From: Homalodisca vitripennis
Lineage: Eukaryota; Arthropoda; Insecta; Hemiptera; Cicadellidae
Direction: 5' to 3'
Length of the DNA: 64,000 bases
NCBI RefSeq assembly: GCF_021130785.1
Contig: NC_060209.1
Span: 25,995,001 to 26,059,000 of the forward strand
Under the pieces are notes generated by a model. The model saw nothing but the letters and a program-made list of their open reading frames with translations, ran no database searches and had not been told where the DNA came from. The position numbers and the translations under genes were made by a program. Below are positions 34,328-48,191 of the stretch, piece by piece. Within the stretch, counting starts at the first letter, position 1, and every line of letters begins with the position of its first letter.

Positions 34328-34548
34328 CGGGTTATAAAGAAAGTCAGATCAAGTAGTGTCAAGCGTGGCTGCTGCTTGGATGGGTGACCGCTAAGCGATA
34401 CTGTCGTCGTTTAAGCGACACACCTGCCCGGCCATTGGTGGTGGTTCGGAAGTCATCTTAGCCGTTGGTCTCCAGGTTAAGTATTAGAGAGGGCTTCTTA
34501 GCCCTAACTTCGCCTACTAAAATAAGACATCTCTTTACTTTACTTTAT
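34328..34548 (+). mobile_element. 5S-rRNA-derived SINE, 5' truncated
   Basis: The segment at 34346-34405 (around AGATCAAGTAGTGTCAAGCG and GCTGCTTGGATGGGTGACCG) matches the 3' half of 5S rRNA, which contains the intermediate element and C box of the internal RNA polymerase III promoter. After it come the unrelated SINE body, CGGCCATTGGTGGTGGTTCG, then AGAGAGGGCTTCTTAGCCCT, then a CTTTACTTTACTTTATT tail. The second copy at 49671-49905 is longer on the left. SINEs with a 5S-derived head are an established class; membership is judged from the 5S resemblance. Confidence 0.72.
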
Positions 34549-35595
34549 TATTATTTTATGTATTAAATTGAATGATATCTAAAGTACTAAGTACATTATA
34601 TATGAATTACTTATAGCTTATAGCAAAGATGATCAAAAGGCTAGTTAAATACCTTACAACTACATTTTTTATTCATATTTTAAAATATTTACTGTTATTT
34701 TTATAATTTAATGTGCTCACTATTTAATAGAACAACCGCTTAAACCCTTATTCTCGAGTAAAGTTATAAAATGCTCGTTATCTTGACGTCACGGGGGATA
34801 ATGACTCTGGCGACAAAGAATAAAATAGAGTCAGAGAAACAGAGACCAGAAAACCCTTTGTCTTACTGAATATCGATATCGGTTGTCTTACACAACTTTT
34901 CTTTTCAGTGGTTTTCGAGCTTCTCTTTAATTTGACAGTTTTATCATGGGCATATTTTGTTGTATATTTTATTTTAGCATTTATAACCGTAGCAATAAAT
35001 TGCGTATGAGCTCACACTTAGAGTAAATTAAAAATATAGCGATACAAGATTAAACTAAAGGGCAATAAAAACCCATTTAAAAATACGAATACATTTTAAA
35101 TGTAACAGCTGATATTTCATAAATTGTTGAAGTAGGTAATAAAAATCATTAATTGTAAAATAAATCTCCCTCTTAGCTCGAATATCTTTTACTACCGTAC
35201 ACTCAGCTATTGAAAACATCTAAATTAACGGAAAATTGAAGTACTAATGGAGCCTACTAGTTCTTAAAACATAGTGTGAAAGTTACCTAACCAATTTATA
35301 CTTTTTGAGTGAGAATCTCACATACGGTCAGGTAAAACTAACTTTTTAAAACTAAATTTAGACAGAACACCAGCTGCTTTAGGAGGTATAACAGCACGAG
35401 GTATTTAATTCCTTTAGAGAAATAAAGTGGGGAAAGTCTATTAGAATTATTTTAAATTAAAACCAGTTCAGGGGTTCCAGACATGTTTTTGTCAAAGAGA
35501 GCACGTTTTCTAGTTATTTCGTCTATGAATAATAATGTGTAGTAAGATTTTTAAAAATGTCTACAGACGCGTAGGAAAGATCTCTACATTTTAGC
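34549..35595. other. AT-rich sequence, no gene seen
   Basis: No feature is supported. Confidence 0.5.
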
Positions 35596-35660
35596 AAAGT
35601 AAACTCTCTATTATCCGTTGGGAGTTATCCGTTTTTCGGATTATCCGTAGCTTCCTTAAA
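35596..35660 (+). repeat. Possible Tigger/pogo-like terminal fragment
   Basis: The phrase CTCTCTATTATCCGTTGGGA followed by two more TTATCCG words recalls the terminal sequences of pogo/Tigger-type DNA transposons, which often carry 'TATCCG' words. No matching reverse-complement end or transposase was found nearby, so this is a weak call. Confidence 0.3.
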
Positions 35661-37740
35661 ATAAAAAAATAGATTTAACACTTTAAAAATAACTCGATAG
35701 TAATAAAATGGTTTAATAGGTTTGCCAAATAATGTAACTTATTAAATGTGATCAAAAATAGAATGTGATTGCATTAAAAGCAAAACTATATGGGACAACT
35801 CTGTATGGAAGAGAGAAGACAATTACTAATTTGTTCCCTTAGAAAACAGTTATGAGGGCTAAACGGGGTGGTTATTTATAACCGACTTTCGCAGGAAAGT
35901 GAAGTGGAGGAAGAGCAAGATCACGTGCCGTAGTAAGTGAGCATCTGTTAAGGTGAATCATCTAGGGCCATTTTCTTTTCGTTTTGAAGGAGGAAGAAAA
36001 GAAAGATCAGGTGCACATTCACGTGAGCAGTGAACGTTGCACTAGGGCACGTTGACGGCCATTCAGTATCTAAAGGAAAAAACGATTGTGAAAAAATGTT
36101 ACCGAAGAAATGTACATGTTTTTTTCATAACATGATTTTAGTTTATACGGGTACAATTGCATATACCTATTATATGCGGATATTATTGCGGAATTGTTTA
36201 GTAACGTTTGTTTTACTATTGTAATATTTTCAAAATCAAATAGAGTCACTGTTAATTTTAGCTACTAAAGGCTATTTTACGAATTAATTCAGAATTCGCT
36301 TATCTGCAAAAAACCAATGGGGCTCAACATTTTTGAATAATATCTAGAGTTTCCTCTAAATAAATAATTCTCTAGGCAAATAATGAAATACAGCAAAAAT
36401 AAGCCTATAGAGTAAAACAACTTGGAATAGGCTTTATTAAACTCATATAAGGTATGTCTGATAAAATTAGCAAAAATTCATTAAAATTTATTTACCACTA
36501 TCGTCTATTAGCCCAAAAAAGTCAGATTCAATTTTAGAATGATCTAAATAATTGATAAATACAAATAATTTCACGAAATGTAAATAGTGACTGTTCTCAA
36601 ACTTACAATATTCTCATTTAGGTTCTATAAAGTGTCTAATAACGTGACTACGTTTTTTTTAGTTAGTATGATGCTGAAAAAATGTTGGTAACGAAAAACA
36701 GAGATTAATTTAGTAACAATAATTTTAAAAACTTTATTGATCATTCCGAAACACTAAATGTATTTTTAAAACAAATACAGAATTTATAGTGATACATTTT
36801 ATAGAATTATTATTTAAATAGAAAACCATGTTTTACTAAATCCCAAAATTTGTTTAGTAGTATTTATTGTTTAAATAAATTTATTATAATTCTTTTAACC
36901 CACCGGTTGAGTTGTTTTAAACATAAGAAACTTTAAAATATTTGTAGATAAATATAAATAAATATATGAATGTAAATACACTGATAAATACCGATTTTCG
37001 TATTAGGTTGAAAAGTAGGATAGGGAATTCGGATTAGGATTTTTCATTCTAGAGACTTTAATATAATAAAGAAACATGTTTTAATTTAAAAAATGTCTAA
37101 GGTGGGTTCAGTCAGTAATACTGAACCCTGAGGTGTCACAATGTGGTAACCGCGCTGTTTTCCTTACAAACACAGCCAAGCATTTAATTATAAATTTTAA
37201 TTAAGGGAACAGTGGCGAAAAAGGTTAATATTATTCTGTTTATTCTCTTTGAGTGTAACCTATTCTTGTAGTTTACTTTAAAGTGTTCCTTTTATTTCAA
37301 GAGACGACACTCTTAGTTATTTTAAACTAATTAACTATATTAATAACATTGCATAAATGCGTAACATAATTAAATTAAGAAACAGAAAATAGAAAAGTAA
37401 AGTTAGAACAAACAGATAACAATTAACTGTAAAGATTTTATGTTTTAATCAAAAGCCTTCAGACATCCAAAAGGATTATAAAATTAACCGTTTTAGTCTA
37501 TATTGGCTTGTTCTTATTTTTGAAAGGGGAAGTTTTATCCCCTTTTTATCAGAAATAAGGAAAATTTATTGAGAATTATGGAAATACATTTGGATTTTAA
37601 TTTTTAAACAAACATTATTCCCGTCAAATTTGTTCTTGTGATTTAACAACTAACATATTAACGGCTGCACAGTTAGGAGGAGTTTTAATATTACTGCTGA
37701 TAAGTCCAGCATACCAATGACCAAAATACGTTTTTCAATA
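35661..37740. other. AT-rich gene-free stretch
   Basis: A GC-richer section at 35830-36075 is the only change in composition. The 64-residue frame at 36030-36224 inside it has no recognised motif. Confidence 0.45.
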
Positions 37741-37790
37741 GGGGGGGGGGGAGTATACAGGGTGTCTCAGACCACCCGGTCACTATATAC
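37741..37790 (+). repeat. Poly(G) run and lone mariner-like end
   Basis: An 11-base G homopolymer lies at 37741-37751, which is unusual in this AT-rich sequence. It abuts GTATACAGGGTGTCTCAGAC and CACCCGGTC, a phrase like the left end of the mariner remnant at 26026. No right end was found, so it is a fragment at most. Confidence 0.4.
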
Positions 37791-40700
37791 GAAAAACAAT
37801 ATGAGGTATGCCGGATAAAATGTGTTAACTCTTTCGATTTACAGAACCTATCGATCCAATCTCGTCAAGTTCAAAGTTAAGCATAAGTCATATGATACAT
37901 AATTTCAAACTTGTTTTAAACTTTACATTGTAAAAGTCGTTTTCGTTTTTATTTTTATCAGTTTTAAAAATAAGACTGAAAATATCCAAAACTGCAATAT
38001 ATTAAAATGATTTCCATTCCCAAATTAGGGTTACCGTTCAATTCAATTTAATTTATTATTCTGCACTAAAATACATTTAAAATCATACCTCACGTGGCAG
38101 GACGAAGAAAAAATTCCACTGTACAGCCCTTTAGCCCAAAACAAAATTTAAATTTACTAAATAACATCAAATCCAAAGTTTTTTTTAATGACATCACCCT
38201 AAATATATTACAAATGCGAAATCACCTGTGTTTGTTTGTTTTTCTTGCAGACGTAAACTATTCAACCGATTGTACTGAAGTTTTACATGGAAATTTTTAG
38301 GGTTTTCAGTATGAATATAGGCCTATTCGTATTTCAAAAATCCCTCAAGAATATGCCCCAATGGTCTATAAAGCAGCAAAAACTACCATCTTGGTCACTA
38401 AAGTTGTGGAATATTAATAGAAAGAGATTGAATAATATTACTAAATTACTATTACTATTTTTAATTTATTTAAATTTATAGTGTAGAAGGAAAGTGTAAG
38501 CTTCACAGTAACAACAACACTTCTTAATTCAAACTTTTTTAACCGCTGTTGGACATAGAGTAAAAAAATATACAGTTAAGAAAATTAAAAGTTTTAGTAA
38601 AAATATACTTTTAACTGTAAGTTTTGGCAAATATTAAGTATTAGATATAACAGACAAAGTTATTATCTAAATTTTACTATAATGTAAAAACTTTGATCAA
38701 ATCCATCTTAGTTGCTCTTTGGCAGAAGTAGGTTTGTCAGGTATGACTTTTTATTTATTTATTTTTTGACTTGGAAACAAAGCATCATCTATAGGACAAA
38801 AATACTAAGACCAGATTAAATTACAATGGCCATAAATATAAAATGTTTTGAATATTTTCATGATAAATCGTTATTTTAAACTGTTAGGTAACATTGCTAG
38901 TAGTTAACCTCTCATATTAAATATATTAATATATCAAAGAAAGGATTCGTCATTTATCTGGACTACCTTGATTTTCTTCTTTTTGTTTTGATTTTTTTAA
39001 CTTAATATGTGTGTTGGCTACAAATAAACTTTCATCATTCGATACCAAGATGTTAAACCTAGTAAGGCAGGAATAATGTTTTTTTACACACCTAAATTTT
39101 ACCTCAACCTAAGTTTTTTACTACACCAAAAATAACTTGACTATATAGAACTTATAAATCTTGTAAGGTTCGTGGATTGTTTTAAAGTACATTTGGGTAA
39201 TAATTACATACAAAAATTTTTATTTGCAATTTTTGAAATTTACATTAAAAATTGTTTGTTGAAATTATTAAACTCTGTAATAAGTTGCAGGTTACTCACT
39301 TATATTTAAACAGCATTATGTCAAACTTAGCCAGTAAATCATGCCGCACGTACTCAACTTGACATGTTTACTTTCACCTCTCGCCTAACGTGTTTCCCTG
39401 TTTTCAGACAAAGAACAGGTTACGGTAAATACCAATACTAATAACCCACTTATCAGCAGAGCAACGTTGCGGAAAATACCTGTGAAACGTCACCGCCCTG
39501 TACTTTAGATCAGCTTAGGATAAGAGCCATTTTCCTGTCCAGTGAACATGATATAACGGTAGATTGTATTGAGCTGACTCTGCACCAATCATAAGCCGAT
39601 TACAAATAATCGTACTCGTTAAATATCAAACACAAACCGCGGATTACTGGAACAGATTAATATTTCTTTGATCAGAGTTGTTTGTGTTTTTGTCACGCAC
39701 AAGCTAACACATTTTGCATTTTATGATTGTATTTTAACTAGTATTTCAATCTTGATTTTGGGGTTTTAGGTTTCGAAATAAAACACGCAATAGTTATAAA
39801 TTTAAATATGTTTTCTTAAAAAAAAAATACATTGATGAACTGTATTAAGACATACAGTAATTAATTTAATGTTTGAAAATTTATCACCACTTTCATCCAT
39901 TTAGATATTTGAAACACAATTCTACTGCACTTAAATAAACATATATATTTACTTTTTCAATTCATAATCCTTACACCAGAACACATCTGAGTTATAAAGC
40001 AGATTGATAATTTAAAATATTTTTTATTTATTATATAAAATGGTTTTTATAATCTGTAAGGGAGACGACATATTTATTAAAGGAGATACTAAATTAAAGT
40101 AAAATAATTTCCAATTTGATGGAAATTTTTACAACGAAATGGATGGATTTGCTAAGGGCTCACCAATATCGTGTGAACTATTTCAATACAATACCACCTA
40201 AATTGAGGTTCGCAATGAAATATTATAAATTCAGTTTTTTCGGACATCAATTTGGAAAAAAATAAAAATAGATTAGAATTTGATATACTCATGAAACCTA
40301 TCTTATCTGACCAAACTGTGCACATCTGATAAAACATTTTCAAAATGAAGACCCAAATTGTGCTATACTAAACTAAAAACTCCTATTCTTTTGCCACTGT
40401 ATTTTAGTACTATCCTCGGTAACAACATTAATTGATTTACAACTGTCAAGACTGTATTAGATAAGAACGAATCAGAAAGTAGGGGAAAAGGAGTGACTTA
40501 AACTTAAAATTTAAACCTCACTGCCGACCTGGTGGTTCGGGTCTGTGGTTGGTCGTGAGCGTGAAGCCTACCGTCTAAGTGACCGTAAAATATTTATCAT
40601 ATTATTTTTTGAATTTGTGTATTTCATTACATTTTATTTTACGTGTTTTTAACTTCCGCCGAGTTTTACGTTTTCATACACCCTACGATGCAAGGGTGTA

Positions 40701-41561
40701 TAAAAGTCAACTAAGTTATTCACTATTTCTGCGGAGTACAATTGTTTATTAGTCCACATATGAGACTGGAGTAAATTTCTATGTTAAACCTCAGAGCATT
40801 CAGTGCAATATTTCTATGACCTTTAAGTTTTTCTTACATTGAACACAAAACTAGGAGAAACCTGACAATTTGAAAGGCTGCACTTTTAAAACTTGAAATA
40901 TTGAAATATTTAATATTATAAATCTTTTTAATACAATTAGGGTATGTTGCGAAATAAAGAAACGAAAATACAGAATGACTTTTGATCTGTGATGCCCGAC
41001 TGATTATCCTGGCGAGCTGCTTGACATTAGCCAGTGTCAGGAGCATAAACAGCCTTGGACAAAGCATCTCCACCCAACTTCACAGCTGTTAACCCGTAAC
41101 AAAGGGAAATGTCTGATAAAACTTTAGTTACTTCATAGTCTTTCCTTAATGTACTCCAGCTACGTATAATATTTCTACGTTTTTTGTTTTCTTTTCACTT
41201 TGAAGCAGAAATATTACAACCATTACTAAAACAACTTATTGCATGTGTGTCATATAATTTTTAAGGAAATTTAAATAAAATGTACTTTTACTTCTTTATA
41301 TATGATTTTTGGTGTGAAATTAAAATCTATAACAAAGTGTATGGATTTAATTTTACTGTGGTTGATTTACACAACTAATTTACATCCTTTATTCATGATT
41401 ATAAAATATAAAATAAATAAAATTATAAAAATATTGGTCATCAAAATAGACTATTGTTATTAATTTACTTCACTGTCAAAAGAACGCCTCTGCTAACAAT
41501 TTAACTTAATCCATGTAATGATATAACTGTATTACTGTATATTCTTGACTCATTATTTTAG
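37791..41561. other. Long AT-rich gene-free stretch
   Basis: No gene is supported. Frames at 38094-38300, 38287-38481, 40152-40343 and 40834-41073 match nothing I know. A GC-richer phrase at 40515-40580 (GACCTGGTGGTTCGGGTCTG) recalls tRNA B-box-like words, but no cloverleaf can be folded around it. Confidence 0.45.
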
Positions 41562-42245
41562 TATGTTTGGCTGAGCTTTAGCTATGTCTACTACTCAGGG
41601 AAGTGAGCATATTTTCTCTTCTGTCTGCCTGTCTCTCCATAAGAGGTCTTGAGAACGAATTAAGATATAGGATTGTAATTTGCACAAACCTTCTGTGTTG
41701 TATAGACAACATCGACTTTGACGATGGTGCATGTCCATTCTTGGTATTAGACTAGGCGTTACTGAAACATATCTATGCCCAGAATATCTCCAGAACGAAT
41801 TTCGCTATAGAATTGAATGCCTTGTTTTGCTATCATTGGGAACGGGCAAAATTTCTCTTCCGTCTTGTTTTATCTTACTGTTTTCTGCATGATATCTCAT
41901 AAACATGCTGAGATATTGGTTTGAAACTTAGCATGAACACTTATTTGTACATGGGCAATATCGATGTTGATCTTGGTTGTCTTTTGTGGGGTATGAATTA
42001 CCGTCAGAGAAGCGCAATGTAATGTTGCTATTCATGGAATAAACTTCAGTCAATTCTTCAACGATTTCTTTTGCTAAGGGGATCGAAAAGTTTATATTTT
42101 GCCTGTCTATCAGCAGGGGTTGGTAAAATTGATCTTAAATCTGTTTGTCTGTCTGGCCACAGAATAACTCTATAAAGAACTCAGCTACAGAATTTCGAAT
42201 GATACTTCAACGAAGCTTGTTACGCAACTTTCATCATAATTCTAT
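41562..42245 (+). repeat. Dispersed 'GATATCTC/GGCTGAGCGTTAG' family, longest copy
   Basis: About three head-to-tail degraded units of ~200 bp are visible. The repeated anchors are TTCTGTCTGCCTGTCTCTCC (41615), GTCTTGAGAACGAATTAAGA, ACATCGACTTTGACGATGGT (41708), 'CATGATATCTCATAAACATG' (41889), ATATCGATGTTGATCTTGGT (41958) and CTGTTTGTCTGTCTGGCCAC (42141). No coding frame is kept. This copy suggests that the family itself is built of tandem units. Confidence 0.55.
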
Positions 42246-43621
42246 CTTATACACCAATTTAAAAAGTAATTAAAAGTAATCTATTTAATTTTTTATCTAA
42301 AAGTTTAACTTCTATTAATTTAAATTAATAGACGTTATACGTACACTTTAGTTATACATGCGTTTTCATAAATATTATTAGAGCTTACATTATTAATTTG
42401 TATTGAGATCTTAATAAAGGAATATAATTAAAGAATAAATGTTATGTTAAATAGAAGGATTTTATTAAACTAAGCTGTGTAGAGTGTACGTTGGAATTCC
42501 AAAGCTATAATCTTAATTTTATATTTAGCAATTAAAGTGTTATTACTGTAAAAATTTAAAAAAAAATTATTTTGAGTTTGTTTAAGCCTTAATCACTTAA
42601 GAGAACACCTCGAAGAATGAAAAAATATTAGTGGCATACAGTAATAAAACAAAATAGTACTTCTAGCTTACCTATTTCATGAAATTGTACATAAATTTAA
42701 ATAAATGGGCTAAATTGAGTAAGGTATATTACAAATATCGATAACATAACAACATATAATAACGATACATAATCATTTTATATAAAAATCTATCAAATTA
42801 GTATTGTTATTTATTCAGTTGTAAAATTATACGGTGCACTGCTCTATTAATGATACAATTGGATAATATGATGAATATTAATCTAGGTCAGTCAAAATAC
42901 CTCCATAGAGTTAATAAACTTATGTCTTACCGAATAAAGAGGTCAGGTAGGAGAGTATCAGAAGATTAAAAAAAAAAAAACATTAAACGATAATTCTTTT
43001 CTTAGATCATATTTTTTTAGATCGACTGAAATTCACAAAATTTTGACTAAATAGTTGGACAAAATATCCTTGAAAAGGGGCGTTACAATTTATTCTACGA
43101 CAGCTATATTTTGCTTATGAGATATTTATGATATAAACGCTGAGAGTTAGAATAGAAGCTGTAACAGTTATGATCAAAGTGCCAGTCACAATGTACCGTC
43201 ATGGCCTGGCAGCCCGCTTTGTTCATGGATAATATTGTACTCTAAGCAAAAGCCGTATCACATACTTTCTCCGTTTGCGAAACTTTTGTTACCATTTTGT
43301 ACTCGTTTTTATAATTATAAACAGCATCACAAACAACAAATTCTGCTAATATTGTTACTTTACCATGGTAAAAAAAGACAAACACCTAAAAATATCTATA
43401 TTGGGGTAGTATATTATCAATGTAAAGTGGACTTAGAAACTATATTTTCTTTAAATATAGGAATATTCCATCATTTTTAACTTTTATCAAAATTATATCA
43501 CAAGTGCGGCGACTGCAATGCGATGAGGTAATTCAAGGAGAGGTAGTCAACTGTTACTGGTACTATTGTGGATACTACCGTCCTTTTTATGTACCATTCT
43601 CTGTCCCTTTCTAATATAATA
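42246..43621. other. AT-rich sequence, no gene seen
   Basis: The frame at 43235-43480 (81 residues) has no recognised motif. Nothing else is visible. Confidence 0.5.
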
Positions 43622-43656
<35 letters not shown>

Positions 43657-43686
43657 TTCATTTATATATATATATATATATATATA
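43622..43686. repeat. TA microsatellite, two runs
   Basis: Two TA dinucleotide runs, at about 43625-43654 and 43661-43686, are separated by TTCTTCATT. Confidence 0.9.
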
Positions 43687-44004
43687 GTTTTCAATTTTTC
43701 AATTTCTTTCCATTTCCATACTTGTTTTACTAGATTATTTACCTAACAATTGATTTTCGTCGAATGTTCTCTATAAAATGTACTATCAGTATACCATTAT
43801 CCCATTAGCATTATTTATTTTGGTTTAAATACAAAGCGCATAAGATTTTGTCGTTAATAACCAAAATTCTAGTGCTATTTTAGTGACTTAGAGTATAGAA
43901 TGTTCGATTTGATTACAATCATATAGAAGAGATACAATTGTATCTATTATTTAGCTTAAATATAGTCTACCAAATTAAAGTTTGTTATTGACGATGTAAG
44001 GTTT
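43687..44004. other. AT-rich sequence, no gene seen
   Basis: 43981-44004 already resembles the outer end of a PLE terminal repeat (TTGACGATGTAAGG). Otherwise nothing is seen. Confidence 0.45.
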
Positions 44005-44153
44005 GACAGGATAACAGGATTTCGGACATTTGCCATCGTTATATGTTACAAAAGGTAACAATACGCTATACCCTTTAAAGATACAGATAAAATTACGCGA
44101 TAACCTTTTTTTAGCCAGACCACGACAAATGTCCGAAATCCTGTTATCCTGTC
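44005..44153. repeat. 28-bp perfect inverted repeat related to PLE ends
   Basis: 44005-44032 and 44126-44153 are exact reverse complements (28 bp, reading GACAGGATAACAGGATTTCG and onward on the left) with a 93-bp loop. The left arm and its flank (TTGACGATG...GGATTTCGGACATTTGCCATCG) resemble the outer end of the PLE terminal repeats, whose matching words are TTGACGATGG, GGATTTTTCCGGACATTTGC and CATCG. It looks like a tail-to-tail pair of ends from a related but distinct PLE family. No coding sequence lies within it. Confidence 0.7.
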
Positions 44154-45987
44154 TACCGGTTTACTTTTTAGAGAAGTGTCAGTAATCATCGCGATTTGTT
44201 TATGGGATATTAAAGAATTGACAAGTTTATTTTGTTTAGTTGCCTTAGAAGTCTTAAAAATGAGTACAATATGTTATGGATGATAATATTAAAGATGTAT
44301 TATCTTGCATGTGTTTGTTAATGTAAACTTTCCATATTTCAATATATTATTACATCATTTTAATTAGTTCCTTTGGTATGAGTGTGTGATAAGCCAATAG
44401 TTATTGCAATAAATATATTGTATCTTAAAATAAATATAAGTGAGTAAAGCATTACTTTTAAAAATCTAAAACGGTTCTGTACTGTTATTTAAAAAAATAT
44501 ATAAATTAAAACTACAGTTGAACTTGGAAGGAGAGAAATGTTTTGCCTCAAAACCAACGACAGAATTCTTTAAAAACTTTGTTTGAACACAAAGTAAACG
44601 GCGCTACCACTGAATAGTGACTACCATACCATCAGAGGAAACACACCAGCAGATCTGCCGTGGGTGCAAAGATCGCAGATAAACCCTGTCTACCGGTCGG
44701 GTGCCAGTTGGGTTGACAAAACAGGTGATCAACGTTGTGATGAGTTAATAGTTTAGCAATATGAATTTCATGAGACAAACTAAGGAGGCGAGTATGGGAA
44801 TAAAGAGAACATAAATTTGTAGACCTTTAAGTAGAACGCATCAACTTTGTTTAATGAACCCCTATCAGTAATAACTGACATGCAGTGGGCCATTTTCCTG
44901 AGGGAACTGCCCTTATTTATCCTTATTGAAGATCTAACAATCGATAGAAGCGGGCTTTTGTTACCGATACTGCCTGTGGGGAAATTTAAAAGATTGACTT
45001 CGTCAATTCAACGGCAATCGCAATCCATTTTAGCAAAATTAATTTTTATTCTTTACAGTCGGGTTTTGTTATAATATACCAACGTAATTGAAGACTGAAA
45101 TAGTGTTATCGTTATCTATTGTTTTGACTCATATGATAACATATGTTACTAATACGTTATGTTAAGTCAAAAATGATTTGATTCTTACATTTTTACGTGA
45201 GGGCAAAAACATTACAAATACAATGTGGATCCTAATAAGAATTATCTCTATTTTTTTAATTTACCATGAAATACCATTTTCAATGTACCTTAACTAATTA
45301 CTTAACATATGTGCTGTTATCGCAAAGTGTGACAAAGTAATCAGTAAGGAAATTGATACTTAAATCATCCTTTAAAATTCCCACCATTTGCTGGAATAAA
45401 AATATAATTCTTTACCAGTGCGCATATTTAATTTAATTAAGTACAAGGAACCCAAAATTTGCAGTCCAAACGCAAAAACAAAAACCACTATCGCTTGTAA
45501 AAAAAGGTTATTCGAACAAATCCATTTTCACACAATATTGTGAATTAACTTCGTGAAGCCGGACAAGCATTTGTTACCTTGTAATCGTTCAGTGACGTTG
45601 CTACTGGTGCACCAGTCCTACAACGTTATTTGGCAACCTTTTACCGGATTATTGGTATGGTATTGAGCGGGCTCTACAGATTAGTTGTTACCGTTATTTC
45701 GTTTGATGTTACTAAGTAACCATTATTGAAAGTATATTTTTCTCATGAAACATCATCTTTTTCAAGAAACATCAACCTTTCCTTGCGCCAGTTGTATATA
45801 ATAAGTATATTAACAAACATATGCAAACATTTTTCTTCAATTTCTCTTTAACGTCACATTCTTATAATACTAGGCACTATAATAGAGTGGGGATCTCTGT
45901 TATACTATTAATTAAGTCTTATTCAAATACCAACTCATTTTATATATCTCCATACTTTATTTAGAAATATATGTAACAAATTTATAA
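44154..45987. other. AT-rich gene-free stretch
   Basis: A GC-richer section at 44620-44745 and the 75-residue frame at 44847-45074 match nothing I know. The phrase at 45665-45690 (AGCGGGCTCTACAGATTAG) weakly resembles the repeat at 28243-28351. Confidence 0.45.
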
Positions 45988-46559
45988 ATTTTAGTTTATT
46001 CCTACATGTGCCAATTGAAATATTCAAACATAAATTTAATAATTTTCTACTGCATGTTAGATTTGAGGAGGCCGAGACCTTGTTACTGTCCGAGTGTGGG
46101 CGGTCATGACCATTTGTTGTACCCGCCGCTTGCTCATGATTATGGTTTACTTACGACTAACTACTACAGTAGACATTACTGAATACTAATTTTATATCCC
46201 CCTTCACATCCAACTTCGGCAGTAAACTTGAAAAGAAGGTGTTGATAGGTATTGGAATACACTGATGGCGATGAACATTTTAATCTAATAGAGACTACAG
46301 TAGCTGTGTTATAAGAGATATATCAGTGCTACATTCCTTGGAGATTAGTTGTTATAAACATACTATCAATTAATAATACGACTATAACCTAAGCTCAGGC
46401 TGCTTTCCCATGTTAGCTAATTTCCAAACGTTATGTATAATACTTTTAGTTATTTATTGTGCATACATTAATTATCAATTCATATATTAAGGATATATTA
46501 AAACTAATTGTAATGGTGTTGTAATTGTAACGGAAATAAACTTTATTTCATTTCATTTC
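45988..46559 (+). pseudogene. Probable LINE 3' end fragment
   Basis: Around 46000-46107 the plus strand reads LHVPIEIFKHKFNNFLLH, then FEEAETLLLSECGRS and a stop. This is the pattern of the last residues of a LINE ORF2 protein, where FK...L.. precedes a short end. A non-coding tail follows and ends in GTAACGGAAATAAACTTTAT with an ATTTC-repeat terminus at 46537-46559. Evidence for the protein is limited to short similarity in spacing. The AATAAA plus tandem tail supports a non-LTR 3' terminus. Confidence 0.5.
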
Positions 46560-48191
46560 ATAATGCATACAGTAATAAATAATAACCATTAATAAGACAA
46601 ATCTATATAACAAGTTAAGAGAATCAGAACAGTAAAATTACATAAAAATACAGCTAAATATACACATTTATGCAATATTTATTGTAACTAGAGTTTATGA
46701 AGTGGTGAACTTGATTATAAAATCTAATGACTAGATTAGTACTTTGTAAAAACTACTATGTCGGTTACCATTACTTTGTTTGGGTTAATGTAAAGAGTCT
46801 CTTTGAAAAGGTTGAAGTAATATTTTACAATACTTATTTATCTTAAGTCCTAAATAATTTTCGGTTTTGTTTTATAACAAGATAAATCATTTGCTATAGT
46901 AAAACAGGTAAATATGTGACACAGTTTGTGGATGATTATTACCCCCACAATTTTATAGTAAAAGATTAAAACCTTATATTATTAATATATAAATAAGTGA
47001 CTAACACACTTAAATATATCATAAATACGTGCAAGCCAGCCTACTGAAATTTTTGGTACTTTTATATTCGTAATAATTCATACCTAAAGCATTGAAATGT
47101 TCTAACATATCCATATTCATCACACGCAATAAGCATTTACTCCTGTAACAATAACAATAATCTGTTGGATACAAATCTGTAATACCTTGAGGATAAAACG
47201 TGTTCTCATAGCGTATGGAAAAATATGAAATATGCATGTTAAATACAACGTAGGAGTCCAGGGAGCGGGGCTGAATTATTGAAAGGAATTGAAGAGGAGC
47301 GTGAATATGCTTCCATTTGTATGATTAGATTTCCCTGCACTGGATTGACTTCATTCAAATGCTGTTTTGTTTAATCACAAACACTATTTGAATTTTAATT
47401 ATTCTTTTTTGCACAATATGTGTTTGTGTTCAATATTTTAAATAGTGAAAGTATACAGTATAATAGTTAAATATACGTGTATAAGCATTGTTCACTATTA
47501 ACGTTTAAGTAAATACATTTTAGAAACATCAAGTTATGTATAAGTAGAATTATCGATGTTTTATTTGAATATTCAGGGCTAACTTTAATACACTGAGTAT
47601 AGCTAAGGTCGAAAACTAGAAAAAAACAAGAACAAGCTGCAAAGCCTGCCAACTCAATGTAACAAACAAGACTCTCAAGAGATGTCACACCTGCTCTTGT
47701 ATAGAACGTGGCACTTCACACACTTGTCCAATTTCACTGTTCTGTAAACAGCGGTTGGAGGAAAGCTAGTTTTTTCTTCCATTAATAATTACTACTTTAT
47801 AAACCAGCTTATGGATAAAAGTCCACAAGCCTACTCTTCTTACTTTCCCTTTCACCCAACCGTACTTATGTAAATGGCTTATGTAAATGGACAACCATAG
47901 TGAAACACTAGATGTATAAACAAAAATTCGATAAAGATTTCAATAAATCAGATGAAATTTTTAATCAGGAAGTATTGTGTCCCATACTATATGTAAAGTA
48001 CAATTCTACTTTATTCATGGGTTTAGAATATGTGGTGGGTTGGATTTTGTAATATAATGAGCTGCTAAGAAAGAAAATAAATTAATCTATGTTAAAAACG
48101 TTTGCTAGGTGAAATAGCGGTGGAAAAGGAAATGTCAATTCAAAAAGTAATACAGTATATTATATAAAGAATGTATGGAGGATCTTACTAA
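46560..48191. other. AT-rich gene-free stretch
   Basis: No gene is supported. Minus frames at 47019-47237 and 47467-47688 are unrecognised. A 15-bp direct duplication (CTTATGTAAATGG) lies at about 47865-47892. Confidence 0.5.

Noticed and set aside
40515..40580. Phrase with B-box-like GGTTCGGG words, possible tRNA or SINE
   Set aside because: No cloverleaf, A box at the right distance, or tail could be drawn.
44847..45074. 75-residue ORF, possible exon
   Set aside because: No family recognised and no supporting neighbouring exon.
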